A DNA stretch of 64,000 nt. Source: Thermoleophilia bacterium (GTDB lineage Bacteria > Actinomycetota > Thermoleophilia > Gaiellales > Gaiellaceae). The position numbers and the translations under genes are program-made. The notes under the pieces are model-generated. The model was not told the DNA's origin, made no database searches, and was given only the letters and a program-made list of their open reading frames with translations. Of the stretch, positions 17,798-25,859 are shown one piece after another (the first letter of the stretch is position 1; each line of letters begins with the position of its first letter). Where the stretch lies: the NCBI GenBank assembly GCA_023382435.1, contig JAHDVS010000011.1:1-64000 (forward strand), in the 5' to 3' direction.

Positions 17798-19036
17798 TCA
17801 CCGCCGCGCGCCCGCGAGCAGCGCGCCCGCGTCGAGGCCGCGGATCGAGGCGTCCACGAGCTCGATCGGGTGGAAGGCGGGCAGCGGCCGCCCAGCGCGG
17901 CGCAGGGCGGCCGTGACCTGGATCAAGCAGCCCGGGTTGGCGCCCGCGTAGACGTCTGCGCCGGTCGCAAGTACGTGCCCTGCCTTCCGGTCGCCGAGCT
18001 CGCGGGCGGCCACCGGCTGGACGAGGTTGTAGATCCCGGCCGAGCCGCAGCAGAGCTCCTGCTCGGCCGGCTCGAGCAGCTCGAGGCCGGGGATCGCGGT
18101 GAGCGCCGCGCGGGGAGCGCTGCGCACGCGCTGGGCGTGGAGCAGGTGGCAGGGATCCTGGAACGCAACCGAGAGCCGAAGCGGCGAGCGCTCCGCCCGC
18201 CCGCCGCCCTCGAGCAGCTCGGAGACATCCCTGACCGACGCGGAGAACGCTGCGGCCCGATCCGCCCAGCCGGGGTCGCCGGCGAGCAGGTGGACGAGGT
18301 CTTTCAGGTGCGAGCCGCAGCCGGCCGCGTTCGTGACGACGAGGTCGACGCCGGCCCGCTCGAATGCTTCGATCAGCCGACGGGCGCGCGCGAGCCCGTC
18401 CTCGAGGCGTCCCGCGTGCACGGACAGCGCCCCGCAGCAGCCCTGCTCCGGCACCGCCACCTCGTAGCCGTCGGCGGCCAGCACGCGCGCCGTCGCCGCG
18501 TTGACGTCGCCGAAGACGACGCGCTGGACGCACCCGGTCAGGAGCCCCACCCGCGCGAGCCGCTCGCCCGCGGCGGGGGTCAGCGCCGCCGGCGCCTCGC
18601 CGGAGCGCCAGGGCGGCGCCACGTCCAGGAACGGGCGCAGCGCGGCGGGGACGGGCAGCCGTCTGCCGAGCGGCTCGAGCGCGAGCGCCAGCCGCACGCG
18701 CCGCGGGTACGGGAAGATCCCGAACACGAGCGAGCGGAGCACGCGCTCCGGGAGCGGCCGCCGCAGCTCGCGCTCGACGTGGTCGCGCGTCAGCTCGATC
18801 AGCCGGTCGTACTTGACCCCGGACGGGCAGGCGGTCACGCAGGCCATGCAGCCGAGGCAGCGGTCGAAGTGCCTCGTGACGGTCGGCGAGAGCTGCACCG
18901 TGCCGTCGAGGAGCTGCTCCATCAGGTAGATCCGCCCGCGCGGCGAGTCGGCCTCGGCTTGCCAGAGCGCATAGGTCGGGCAGGTCGGCAGGCAGAAGCC
19001 GCAGTGGACGCACTCGCGCACGAGATCGCGGTTCAC
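17798..19036 (-). CDS. glcF: Glycolate oxidase iron-sulfur subunit
   Basis: 412 residues from GTG 19036, which overlaps the TGA of the upstream gene (GTGA). Two [4Fe-4S] motifs sit near the N-terminus, CVHCGFCLPTCP and CLGCMACVTACP. Two cysteine-rich CCG-type motifs follow: EQGCCGALSVHAG around residue 210 and ELCCGSAGIYNL around 340. This is the GlcF/heterodisulfide-reductase-like electron-transfer subunit that passes electrons from the FAD subunits toward the quinone pool. A longer frame starts upstream but only this start gives the coupled arrangement and family N-terminus. Confidence 0.95.
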   Translation of the reverse strand: MNRDLVRECVHCGFCLPTCPTYALWQAEADSPRGRIYLMEQLLDGTVQLSPTVTRHFDRCLGCMACVTACPSGVKYDRLIELTRDHVERELRRPLPERVLRSLVFGIFPYPRRVRLALALEPLGRRLPVPAALRPFLDVAPPWRSGEAPAALTPAAGERLARVGLLTGCVQRVVFGDVNAATARVLAADGYEVAVPEQGCCGALSVHAGRLEDGLARARRLIEAFERAGVDLVVTNAAGCGSHLKDLVHLLAGDPGWADRAAAFSASVRDVSELLEGGGRAERSPLRLSVAFQDPCHLLHAQRVRSAPRAALTAIPGLELLEPAEQELCCGSAGIYNLVQPVAARELGDRKAGHVLATGADVYAGANPGCLIQVTAALRRAGRPLPAFHPIELVDASIRGLDAGALLAGARR

Positions 19037-19977
19037 GCCCAGGTTCCCCGCTGGTCGAACGCGGCCCGCACGCGCTCGAGCAGCCGCAGCGCGGCCGGAT
19101 CGGACGGGTCCGGTACGGGCTCCGGCACGTACGCGCAGCCGACCCCGGGACGGACGAGCGCCTCGGCCCGGTCTTGGAGCAGCGACTCGAGGTCGCCCGG
19201 CGCGAACGAGAGACGACCCCCGGCCCGGGACTGCCACGCGCGCGTCTCCTCCCAGACGGACGCGTCCGCTTCGTCACCGCCGAGCAGCTCGCGCGCGGCG
19301 GCGAGCTGGGCGGCCGCTCCCGCGGCGGAGCCCTCGAACAGGACGAGGAGCCGGGAGCCGCCGCCGGCGCGCCAGAGCAGGTCGACCGCGCTCGGCTCGA
19401 GCGTCGAGAGCCGGATCGCGAGGGCGAGCCGGGTCGCGTCGGCGGCGCTGGCGACGTCGACGGCGAGCGTCCGCTGCGCCTGCGGGCACGGGTGCAGGCG
19501 GACGCTGACGCGCGCGATCAACCCGAGCGTGCCCGTCGAGCCGCAGAAGAGCTTCGAGAGGTCGTAGCCCGCGACGTTCTTCACGACCTTGCCGCCCGAG
19601 CTCGCGATCGTCCCGTCCGCGAGCACGGCGGTGACGCCGAGGACGAGATCGCGGGGGGCGCCGTAGCGGTGCCGCCGCGGGCCCGAGAGGTTGGCCGCCA
19701 CGCAGGCGCCGACGGTCGGGTCGCCGGGCGGGTCGAGCGCGAGCATCTGTCCCGCTTGCGCGAGCCGGGCAGCGAGCGCGGACAGACGGATCCCGGCCTC
19801 CACGGTCGCGGTCAGGTCGCCGGCCTCGTGCTCGAGCACCCGGTCGAGCCGGCGCGTCGAGAGAACGACGTCGCCGTCCCCGCGCTCGATCGAGACGCGC
19901 AGGCCCGCCGCCCGAGCGCGCTCGACCTCGGCGGCTGCCTCGGCGACGGTTCCGGGCTCGACCCGGCTAGGCGCCAC
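19033..19977 (-). CDS. glcE: Glycolate oxidase FAD-binding subunit
   Basis: 314 residues, shorter than GlcD because it has only the FAD-binding PCMH domain and a reduced C-terminal part. Key segments are ALDPPGDPTVGACVAANLSGPRRHRYG, DLVLGVTAVLADGTIASSGGKVVKNVAGYDLSKLFCGSTGTLG and ARVSVRLHP, all typical GlcE. It overlaps glcD by 11 bases and glcF by 4, so the three are translated together. It forms the membrane-associated GlcDEF complex that oxidises glycolate or lactate-like 2-hydroxyacids. Confidence 0.94.
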   Translation of the reverse strand: MAPSRVEPGTVAEAAAEVERARAAGLRVSIERGDGDVVLSTRRLDRVLEHEAGDLTATVEAGIRLSALAARLAQAGQMLALDPPGDPTVGACVAANLSGPRRHRYGAPRDLVLGVTAVLADGTIASSGGKVVKNVAGYDLSKLFCGSTGTLGLIARVSVRLHPCPQAQRTLAVDVASAADATRLALAIRLSTLEPSAVDLLWRAGGGSRLLVLFEGSAAGAAAQLAAARELLGGDEADASVWEETRAWQSRAGGRLSFAPGDLESLLQDRAEALVRPGVGCAYVPEPVPDPSDPAALRLLERVRAAFDQRGTWA

Positions 19978-21403
19978 GGGCGAGCCGCTCCAGCGGATGC
20001 ACGCCCCACGCGTCCGGGGGGACGTCGGGCGGGAAGATCTTGTCCGGGTTGCAGAGCCCCTCGGGGTCGAACGCGGCCTTCAGCCGCAGCATCGCCTCGA
20101 CGTCGGCGCGCGAGAACATGAGCGGCAGCTTGCCGCGCTTGTCCAGCCCGACCCCGTGCTCCCCGGTCAGCGCCCCGCCCGCCTCGATGCACACGGCGAG
20201 GATCTCCTCGGAGAGCTGCTGCGCGCGCGCCGTCTCGTCCGGGTCGCGCCGGTCGTAGAGGACGAGCGGGTGCACGTTGCCGTCGCCGGCGTGGAAGACG
20301 TTGCCGACGCGCAGGCCGTACGCGGAGCCGAGCTCGGCGATCCGGCGCAGCACGGCCGGCAGGCGCGTCCTCGGCACGACCCCGTCCTGGACGTAATAGC
20401 TCGGGCTGACGCGGCCCATCGCCGCGAACGCGGCCTTGCGGCCCTTCCAGAAGAGCGCCCGCTCGGCCTCCTCGGCGGCGATCCTGATCTCGCCTGCGCC
20501 CCGGCCGCGGCAGATCGCCTCGACCCGGGCGAGGTCGCCGTCGGCCTGGGCTGCCGGCCCGTCGAGCTCGACGATCAGGATCGCCCCGGCGTCCGGGTAG
20601 CCGGCGCCGACGGCTGCCTCGACGGCCTCGAGCGTCAGGCGGTCCATGATCTCCATCGCGGCGGGCAGGATCCCCGCGGCGATCACCTCCGAGACCGCGC
20701 CGCCGGCTGCCTCGGTCGAGTCGAACCCGGCCAGCAGCACCCGCACGGCCTCGGGCCTGCGCACGAGCCGCAGCGTCACCTTCGTGACGATCCCGAGCGT
20801 TCCCTCCGAGCCGATGAACGCGCCGAGCAGATCCGGCCCGGGCGGGTCGAGGCCCTTGCCGCCGAGGGTGACGAGCTCGCCGTCGGGCAGGACGAGCTCG
20901 AGGCCCGTCACGTGGTTGACCGTGAACCCGTGCTTGAGGCAGTGCGCGCCGCCCGAGTTCTCGGCCACGTTGCCGCCGATCGTGCAGACCTGCTGGCTCG
21001 AGGGGTCGGGGGCGTAGTAGAACCCGTGCGGCGCCACCGCCCGCGAGACCTCGCTGTTCGTCACGCCCGGCTCGAGGACGATGCGCGCGCTCTCGAGGTC
21101 GACCTCGAGGATCCGGTTCAGGCGCGCGAGCGAGATCACGATCCCGCCGGCGCAGGGCACGGCCCCGCCGGAGAGGCCGGTGCCGGCGCCGCGGGCTACG
21201 AAGGGGACTCGGTGGGCGTGGCAGAGCCTGACCGTCGCCTGCACCTGCTCTGCCGTGCGCGGCAGGACGACCAGCTCCGGCACGACGCGGTGGCTAGTGA
21301 GGCCGTCGCACTCGTACGTGCGCCGCTCGTCGAGCTCGCCGATCACGCCGTCGGCGCCGACGGCGGCCTCGAGCTCGCGGGCCAGCCCCGCCGGCAGGCT
21401 CAC
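19967..21403 (-). CDS. glcD: Glycolate oxidase FAD subunit
   Basis: 478 residues from GTG 21403 (VSLPAGLARELEAAVGADGV). FAD-linked oxidase with PFVARGAGTGLSGGAV, PDPSSQQVCTIGGNVAENSGGAHCLKHG, FIGSEGTLGIVTKV and the C-terminal NVFHAGDGNVHPLVLYD and GEHGVGLDKRG. It oxidises glycolate to glyoxylate or D-lactate to pyruvate. The start overlaps the stop of the hydroxyacid dehydrogenase gene by GTGA. A longer N-terminal frame to 21976 is an artefact of GC-rich sequence opposite that dehydrogenase. Confidence 0.95.
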   Translation of the reverse strand: MSLPAGLARELEAAVGADGVIGELDERRTYECDGLTSHRVVPELVVLPRTAEQVQATVRLCHAHRVPFVARGAGTGLSGGAVPCAGGIVISLARLNRILEVDLESARIVLEPGVTNSEVSRAVAPHGFYYAPDPSSQQVCTIGGNVAENSGGAHCLKHGFTVNHVTGLELVLPDGELVTLGGKGLDPPGPDLLGAFIGSEGTLGIVTKVTLRLVRRPEAVRVLLAGFDSTEAAGGAVSEVIAAGILPAAMEIMDRLTLEAVEAAVGAGYPDAGAILIVELDGPAAQADGDLARVEAICRGRGAGEIRIAAEEAERALFWKGRKAAFAAMGRVSPSYYVQDGVVPRTRLPAVLRRIAELGSAYGLRVGNVFHAGDGNVHPLVLYDRRDPDETARAQQLSEEILAVCIEAGGALTGEHGVGLDKRGKLPLMFSRADVEAMLRLKAAFDPEGLCNPDKIFPPDVPPDAWGVHPLERLARGA

Positions 21404-22368
21404 GGCGCGGCCCGCCAGGCGGCCGGGTCGAGAGCGTTCGCGGGGCAGCGACCGTCGAGCAGCACGGCCTCGAGAGCCTCGACGCAGAGCCGGCCCATCG
21501 CGACGCGGGTCTCGACGGTGGCGCTGCCGAGGTGGGGGGAGAGCACGACCTGCTCGAGCTCGAGCAGGCCCGGGTGCACCTCGGGCTCCCGCTCGTAGAC
21601 GTCGAGCGCCGCGCCGGCGATCGTGCCGGCCCGCAGCGCGTCGACGAGCGCGGCCTCGTCGACGACGGGTCCCCGCGTCGTGTTGACGAGCACCGCGCTC
21701 GGGCGCATGGCGGCGAGCGCCTGCGCGTCGACCAGGTGGCGCGTCTCGGGCGTGAGCGGGCAGTGGAGGCTGACGACGTCCGCCCGGGCCAGCAGCTCCG
21801 CCAGCTCGAGCCGCTTCCAGGGCGCCTGCTGCGGCCGGGGGCTCGCGTAGACGACCCGCATCCCGAACGCCTCGCCGAGCTGCGCGACCGCGCGGCCGAT
21901 CCGGCCGAGCCCGACGATCCCGAGCGTCTTCCCGTCCAGGCCGGAGCCGAGCATGAACACGGGCGACCAGATCCACGGCCCGCGCCGGCGCAGGAAGCGG
22001 TCGCCCTCCGTGACTCGCCTCAGCAGGTCGAGCACGAGCGTGAGCGTCAGCTCCGCGGTCGCCCTGGTCAGCACGCCAGGGGTGTTCGCGACGACGACGC
22101 CGCGTGCGGTCGCGGCGGCCACGTCGACGTTGTCGTACCCGACCGCGTGGTTCGCGACCACTCGAAGCCGCGGCCCGGCGGCGTCGAGCAGCTCGGCGTC
22201 GATCCGCTCGAGCGGCGTCACGAGCAGCCCGTCACGCCCGGCGCTGCCCGCCAGCAACTCCTCGCGGGTGGGCGGCAGGTCACCCGGGTGCGCCGTGACG
22301 TCGAACGAGCGGGCGAGCTCGGCCGGGATCGGCTCGGGCAGCCGGCAGGAGACGTAGACACTCGGCAC
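21400..22368 (-). CDS. D-isomer 2-hydroxyacid dehydrogenase (glyoxylate/hydroxypyruvate reductase-like)
   Basis: 322 residues from GTG 22368 (VPSVYVSCRLPEPIP). The NAD(P)-binding motif GIVGLGRIGRAVA lies around residue 152. The substrate-binding NHAVGYDNVDV and the catalytic Arg/Glu/His triad in VNTTRGPVVDE, DVYEREPEVHPGL and SPHLGSAT match GyaR/GhrB-type enzymes. It interconverts glyoxylate and glycolate (or hydroxypyruvate and glycerate). First gene of the operon glcD-glcE-glcF-pyc, so it is likely to supply or recycle the substrate of GlcDEF. Confidence 0.92.
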   Translation of the reverse strand: MPSVYVSCRLPEPIPAELARSFDVTAHPGDLPPTREELLAGSAGRDGLLVTPLERIDAELLDAAGPRLRVVANHAVGYDNVDVAAATARGVVVANTPGVLTRATAELTLTLVLDLLRRVTEGDRFLRRRGPWIWSPVFMLGSGLDGKTLGIVGLGRIGRAVAQLGEAFGMRVVYASPRPQQAPWKRLELAELLARADVVSLHCPLTPETRHLVDAQALAAMRPSAVLVNTTRGPVVDEAALVDALRAGTIAGAALDVYEREPEVHPGLLELEQVVLSPHLGSATVETRVAMGRLCVEALEAVLLDGRCPANALDPAAWRAAP

Positions 22369-22396
22369 AGGTCCTATCTTGCTATAACTATCCGAA
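22369..22396. promoter_or_regulatory. Compact divergent promoter between hydroxyacid dehydrogenase and DUF4395 genes
   Basis: Only 28 bases separate the GTG at 22368 (minus) and the ATG at 22397 (plus). The segment is strikingly AT-rich for this genome and contains TATAGC on the minus strand (22386-22381) and TATAAC on the plus strand (22383-22388). Both are -10-like and less than 15 bases from their start codons, so at least one transcript is probably leaderless. No convincing -35 element is seen. Confidence 0.5.
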
Positions 22397-23095
22397 ATGA
22401 AGCAACGGACAGCGGATCCGTACACCGATTCGGGCGTGATCGACGCCCGGGCGCCTCGCTTCAACCAGGCGACGATCGGGACGCTCGCGCTGGTCGCATT
22501 CCTGACCGGCTTCTGGCCGCTCGTCGCCGTTCTCGCGGCTCAGCTTGCGGTCGGGCTCGTGTTCGGACGGCGCTTCTGCCTGCCGTGCCTCGCGTACTTC
22601 GAGCTCGTCCAGCCGCGTCTCGGCGAGGGTCAGATCGAGGACTCGCGCCCGCCACGGTTCGCGAACGTCGTCGGCGCGGTCGTGCTGTCGGGCTCCGCGC
22701 TCGCGCTCGCCACGGGGCTCGCGACGCTCGGCTGGGCGCTCGCGCTGCTCGTCGCCGGCCTCGCCCTGTTCGCGGCCACCAGCGGGGTCTGCGCCGGCTG
22801 CGAGCTGTACAAGCTCGGCGCGCGGCTGCGTGGGATCCGCGCCCACCTGCTCGACCGGATCGACCTGGACGAGCTCGGCTTGCGCCCCGACGGCGAGGTG
22901 GTCGTCCAGTTCGGCCATCCACTCTGCACCGGCTGCCACGACCTCGAGCGTCGCCTCGCCCGAGAGGGGCTGCGGGTCGTCACCGTCGACGTCTCGAAGC
23001 GCCCGGAGCTCGCCCGCAAGTACGGCATCGCGGTCGTCCCGACGGCGGTGGCGGTCGGGCCCGACGGCGCGGTCAGCCTGCGGCTGGCAGGATAG
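22397..23095 (+). CDS. DUF4395 membrane protein with C-terminal thioredoxin-like domain
   Basis: 232 residues. It starts with the DUF4395 pattern DARAPRFNQATIGTLALVAFLTGFWPL. There are four membrane spans (about 27-60 and 86-125) and Cys pairs at membrane borders (RRFCLPCLAYFE, TSGVCAGCELY). The soluble C-terminus (150-232) is thioredoxin-like with the redox motif CTGC in FGHPLCTGCHDLERRL and the cis-Pro region YGIAVVPTAVAVG. This looks like a DsbD/VKOR-like electron relay joining membrane cysteines to a thioredoxin head, an inference from the layout. Divergent from the glycolate operon and followed closely by the DDN-like gene. Confidence 0.85.
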   Translation: MKQRTADPYTDSGVIDARAPRFNQATIGTLALVAFLTGFWPLVAVLAAQLAVGLVFGRRFCLPCLAYFELVQPRLGEGQIEDSRPPRFANVVGAVVLSGSALALATGLATLGWALALLVAGLALFAATSGVCAGCELYKLGARLRGIRAHLLDRIDLDELGLRPDGEVVVQFGHPLCTGCHDLERRLAREGLRVVTVDVSKRPELARKYGIAVVPTAVAVGPDGAVSLRLAG

Positions 23096-23099
23096 GAGG

Positions 23100-23534
23100 G
23101 TGTCGATCCGTCGACGCCTCCGGCGCGCGTTCGTCGCGACGAACCGTGTCCTCTACGAGCTGAGCGGTGGCACGCTCGGCGGGAAGCTCCGCGGCGCCCC
23201 CGTCCTCTTGCTCGCGACCACGGGACGCAGGAGCGGGGGGACGCACACGGTGCCCCTGCTGTTCCTCGCTGACACGAACGACTACATCCTCGTCGCGTCG
23301 AACGGCGGTTCTCCCGCCCACCCGGACTGGTTCCTCAATCTCGAGGCGAACCCCGACGTCGAGGTTCAGATCAAGCGCGACCGCCGGCCCATGCGGGCCC
23401 GCCTCGCGACGCCCGAGGAGCGCGCGCGCCTCTGGCCCCGTCTCGTCGCCATGTACGGGCCGTACGAGCGCTACCGCGCGCGCACCGACCGGGAGATCCC
23501 GATCGTCATCCTCCAGCGCCGCCAGGCGGGATGA
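23100..23534 (+). CDS. Nitroreductase/quinone reductase of the F420-dependent DDN family
   Basis: 144 residues from GTG 23100, four bases after the previous stop, with AGGAGG directly against the start (unusually close). The split beta-barrel pattern LLLATTGRRSGGTHTVPLLFLADTNDYILVASNGGSPAHPDWFLNLEANPDVEVQ is the DDN family signature (flavin/F420-binding, PF04075). Members reduce quinones or nitro compounds with F420H2, so the organism probably makes F420. Its 3' end overlaps the convergent gene at 23506 by 29 bases. Confidence 0.88.
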   Translation: MSIRRRLRRAFVATNRVLYELSGGTLGGKLRGAPVLLLATTGRRSGGTHTVPLLFLADTNDYILVASNGGSPAHPDWFLNLEANPDVEVQIKRDRRPMRARLATPEERARLWPRLVAMYGPYERYRARTDREIPIVILQRRQAG

Positions 23535-23805
23535 CCGCCAGCCCGGTGGCGACGACCCGCCGGCCGCTCACCTCGTAGACCACGTCCACGGCGTCGTGGC
23601 GGCGATAGGTGCCGGCGATGCCGAGGAAGATGCTCGCCCACCGCAGCAGACCGAGCCCGCCCTCGTGGGCGATGGGCTTCGTGAAGCGAAGCTCGCGTCC
23701 CTCGAGCGTGAAGTCGCGCCCTCGCTCCTGGAGCACGCCGTTCACGTACACGTCGAACGGCTCGCTCACGTCAGGCGGGAGCGGTACGGCCCAGATCTCG
23801 TCCAT
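23506..23805 (-). CDS. Conserved hypothetical protein, beta-rich
   Basis: 99 residues from ATG 23805 (MDEIWAVPLPPDVSEPFDVYVNGVLQERGRDF). The segment PFDVYVNGVLQERGRDFTLEGRELRFTKPI resembles short beta-sandwich units in phage tail and surface proteins (xVYVNGxxxxxGxDYxxxG). The C-terminal half ASIFLGIAGTYRRHDAVDVVYEVSGRRVVATGL has further strands. No function recognised. No signal peptide, so presumably cytoplasmic. Convergent with the DDN-like gene. A longer frame to 23889 is possible but starts with a low-complexity stretch. Confidence 0.65.
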   Translation of the reverse strand: MDEIWAVPLPPDVSEPFDVYVNGVLQERGRDFTLEGRELRFTKPIAHEGGLGLLRWASIFLGIAGTYRRHDAVDVVYEVSGRRVVATGLAVIPPGGAGG

Positions 23806-23908
23806 CGCCCAGATCGTAGAAGGGGGCGATTGAGACGTGCGGCTCGAAGTGGTGATCGGCCGCCCCCTCTGCTTAGGCCCGATCCGCACCGCGTGTTCCC
23901 GAACCCGG

Positions 23909-25207
23909 TCAGGTGGAGCACGTGATGAACTTGAAGACCTCGACCGGCTCCGAGACGAGCTCCCATACGATCAGCCCGACGGCAAACCGCCCGTTGCCGG
24001 ACTCGTTGTCCCACGCGGTCGCCTTCGTGAAGTCGCTCACGCCGTCCATCGTGTACTCGCCGTCGTTGTCGACGTGCTTGCAATACTCGTTCGCCGCCTG
24101 GCTCGGCGTGTAGAGCGCTTGCGGCCAGAGGATCAGCCCGCTGCCTGTCTTTCCCGTCGACGGAACGGTCACCGTCCCCCTCGGCGAGTAGAAAGTCCGC
24201 GTCGTGGGCTCGGAGCCGCCGCCGCCCGATCCACCGCCGCCGGACCCGCCGCCCGTCTTCTTCTTGTGCACCTTGAACGACATCGACGCCTCGCGCGGGC
24301 TCGCGAAGACGTCGAGGGGAGGATCGAGCCCTTTCTTGGCCAGCGAAAGCCGGAAGCTGATCTTGATCGTCTTTCCCAGGAAGGCGGCCGGGATTGTGAG
24401 TCTCAGGTTCGTGGACATCCGATCCGGGGAGACGTCCGTGACGTAGAACGGACCGACTGCGCTCAGCGTGCAGGTGATATAGGTCGAGTTCGGGGTCGCA
24501 TGTTTCTTGCACTTGGCGAGGTGATTGCCGTGTCTGATCGTCCTTGCCTGCTTCTGAAGGGCCTTCGGGAAAACCACGACGAGCTGCACGAGCCCCGGCT
24601 CGAGCCCGCGGGGCCCCTGGTTCGTGAGCGAGAAGAAGAGATCGACGGTGTCGCCCACGCGCACGACGTCCTGCACGTACTGGCCGCCGCGGACGGTGCG
24701 CCGCTTCCAGTCGAGGTCGAGCGCGAGCCGGTCGGAGCCGCCACCGACGTACTCGTAGAGCTCCGACGAGGCCTCGGAGTAGAAGAGCCTGAGGGTCCGG
24801 TAGGTAGCGACACCGGTCTTGAGCACGACCTGTGTCTCACCGCCCTCGCCGAGCAGAAGTCCCGCCGCTTCGACGCCGGTGTCCTCGTCGACGACGCCGA
24901 CGAAGTCCGGGAACTCCGGGTCGAGCGTTTGCGGATCGGGCGGCTTCGCGCTCGTCTTCCAGACGATCCCGACCAGCGAGCCGTCGAAACGCTTGCGAAG
25001 GACGAGCCACGACGGCTTCGCGCCCTGCGGCGCCTGCCACTCCCAGATCCCGGTCCAGACGTCGAATCGACTCGGGTCAAGGGTGCCCGCTGGAGTCCGA
25101 AGCGACATCGCGCCCGCGCCCGGTGCTGCAATGAGCGCGGCGAGCATGGCCGCGCCGAGCGCACTAAGGAGACTAAGCGGGCGCCCGGAGCGCATCCGAG
25201 CGGGCAT
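23909..25207 (-). CDS. Secreted protein with a Gly4Ser-like linker, function unknown
   Basis: About 432 residues if started at the Met at 25207 (MPARMRSGRPLSLLSALGAAMLAALIAAPGAGA), which gives a clean signal peptide with an AGA cleavage region; in-frame starts up to 25273 exist. A mature N-terminal domain (about 35-150) with Trp-rich WTGIWEWQAPQGAKPSW is followed by a beta-sandwich domain resembling CARDB/DUF11 repeats (DTVDLFFSLTNQGPRGLEPG). Then comes a flexible GGGSGGGGSGGGGS linker (around 24228-24270) and a C-terminal domain with two Cys (EYCKHVDN...FKFITCST) likely disulfide-linked. No known family recognised beyond this. Confidence 0.7.
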   Translation of the reverse strand: MPARMRSGRPLSLLSALGAAMLAALIAAPGAGAMSLRTPAGTLDPSRFDVWTGIWEWQAPQGAKPSWLVLRKRFDGSLVGIVWKTSAKPPDPQTLDPEFPDFVGVVDEDTGVEAAGLLLGEGGETQVVLKTGVATYRTLRLFYSEASSELYEYVGGGSDRLALDLDWKRRTVRGGQYVQDVVRVGDTVDLFFSLTNQGPRGLEPGLVQLVVVFPKALQKQARTIRHGNHLAKCKKHATPNSTYITCTLSAVGPFYVTDVSPDRMSTNLRLTIPAAFLGKTIKISFRLSLAKKGLDPPLDVFASPREASMSFKVHKKKTGGGSGGGGSGGGGSEPTTRTFYSPRGTVTVPSTGKTGSGLILWPQALYTPSQAANEYCKHVDNDGEYTMDGVSDFTKATAWDNESGNGRFAVGLIVWELVSEPVEVFKFITCST

Positions 25208-25260
25208 CTTAGCAACCGCTGTGACGCGCATCCGCAAGATCCCCGTTCGGGCAAGGTCCA

Positions 25261-25356
25261 TAGCTGGATCCACCGTGCAGCGCGGGCGGTGCGCTTCACG
25301 CTCGGGACGCGTCGGACGGGCGCCCCGCGATCACGCTGAACGGTGGATCCAGGCTA
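25261..25356. repeat. Long inverted repeat flanking the IS5-type fragment
   Basis: Left arm TAGCTGGATCCACCGT (25261-25276) and right arm ACGGTGGATCCAGGCTA (25340-25356) are reverse complements apart from one extra base, separated by 63 bases. It sits between the secreted-protein gene (upstream side) and the transposase fragment. It could be a transposon end pair, a small non-autonomous element or a structured RNA. The GC-rich interior itself can form a second stem. Confidence 0.7.
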
Positions 25357-25436
25357 AGGGCCTATCCCGGTTGGAGAGACGTGCCGGTTGAGATCGAAGT
25401 CCTCGCCGTCATCGACGGGGGAGGCGACGATGGATC

Positions 25437-25859
25437 TTGTGGGGGGACGACGGCTGCCGGATGCCGGACTGGTTGTGGGAGCGGATCGAGCCGTTGTTGC
25501 CGGGGCGGCCGGCGCATCCGCTCGGTTGTCACAACCCGCGGGTGTCCGACCGTGCGGCGATGGACGCGATCTTGTTGGTGCTGAGGACGGGGATGCAGTG
25601 GAACGCGCTGAACGGGATCGGGATCTGCTCCTCTTCGTCGGCGCACCGGCGCTTTCAGGAGTGGGAGCAGGCCGGCGTGTTCCACGAGATCTGGCGTCAG
25701 GGGCTGTTGGACTACGACGAGGTCGTCGGTATCGACTGGGAATGGCTGGCCGCCGACGGGGCGATGGGAAAGGCACCGCTGGGCGGGGTCAAGAAAGCCC
25801 ACGTCGCCCGGCTCGCCCTCACCCAACCCGGATATGTCCTTAGAATCGATCTGCCGTGA
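25437..25859 (+). pseudogene. IS5-family transposase, N-terminal fragment
   Basis: The 140-codon frame (probable native start at the ATG 25461, MPDWLWERIEPLLPGRPAHPLG) reads as the N-terminal part of an IS5-type DDE transposase: MDAILLVLRTGMQWNAL, SAHRRFQEWEQAGVFHEIW, DWEWLAADGAMGKAPLGG. The match stops just after GKAPLGG; the normal continuation (TGxNPTDRGKxGTK) and two of the three catalytic acidic residues are gone. The last 25 or so codons are unrelated, and the TGA at 25857 overlaps the GTG of coxB. A candidate left end AAGGGCCTATCCCGGTTG lies at 25356-25373. Confidence 0.82.
25841..25846 (+). promoter_or_regulatory. Candidate -10 element of the cytochrome oxidase operon
   Basis: TAGAAT lies ten bases before the coxB GTG (25856) inside the decayed transposase tail, so initiation would give a leaderless or near-leaderless mRNA. 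There is no Shine-Dalgarno before the GTG. The -35 region is not recognisable. Confidence 0.45.
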
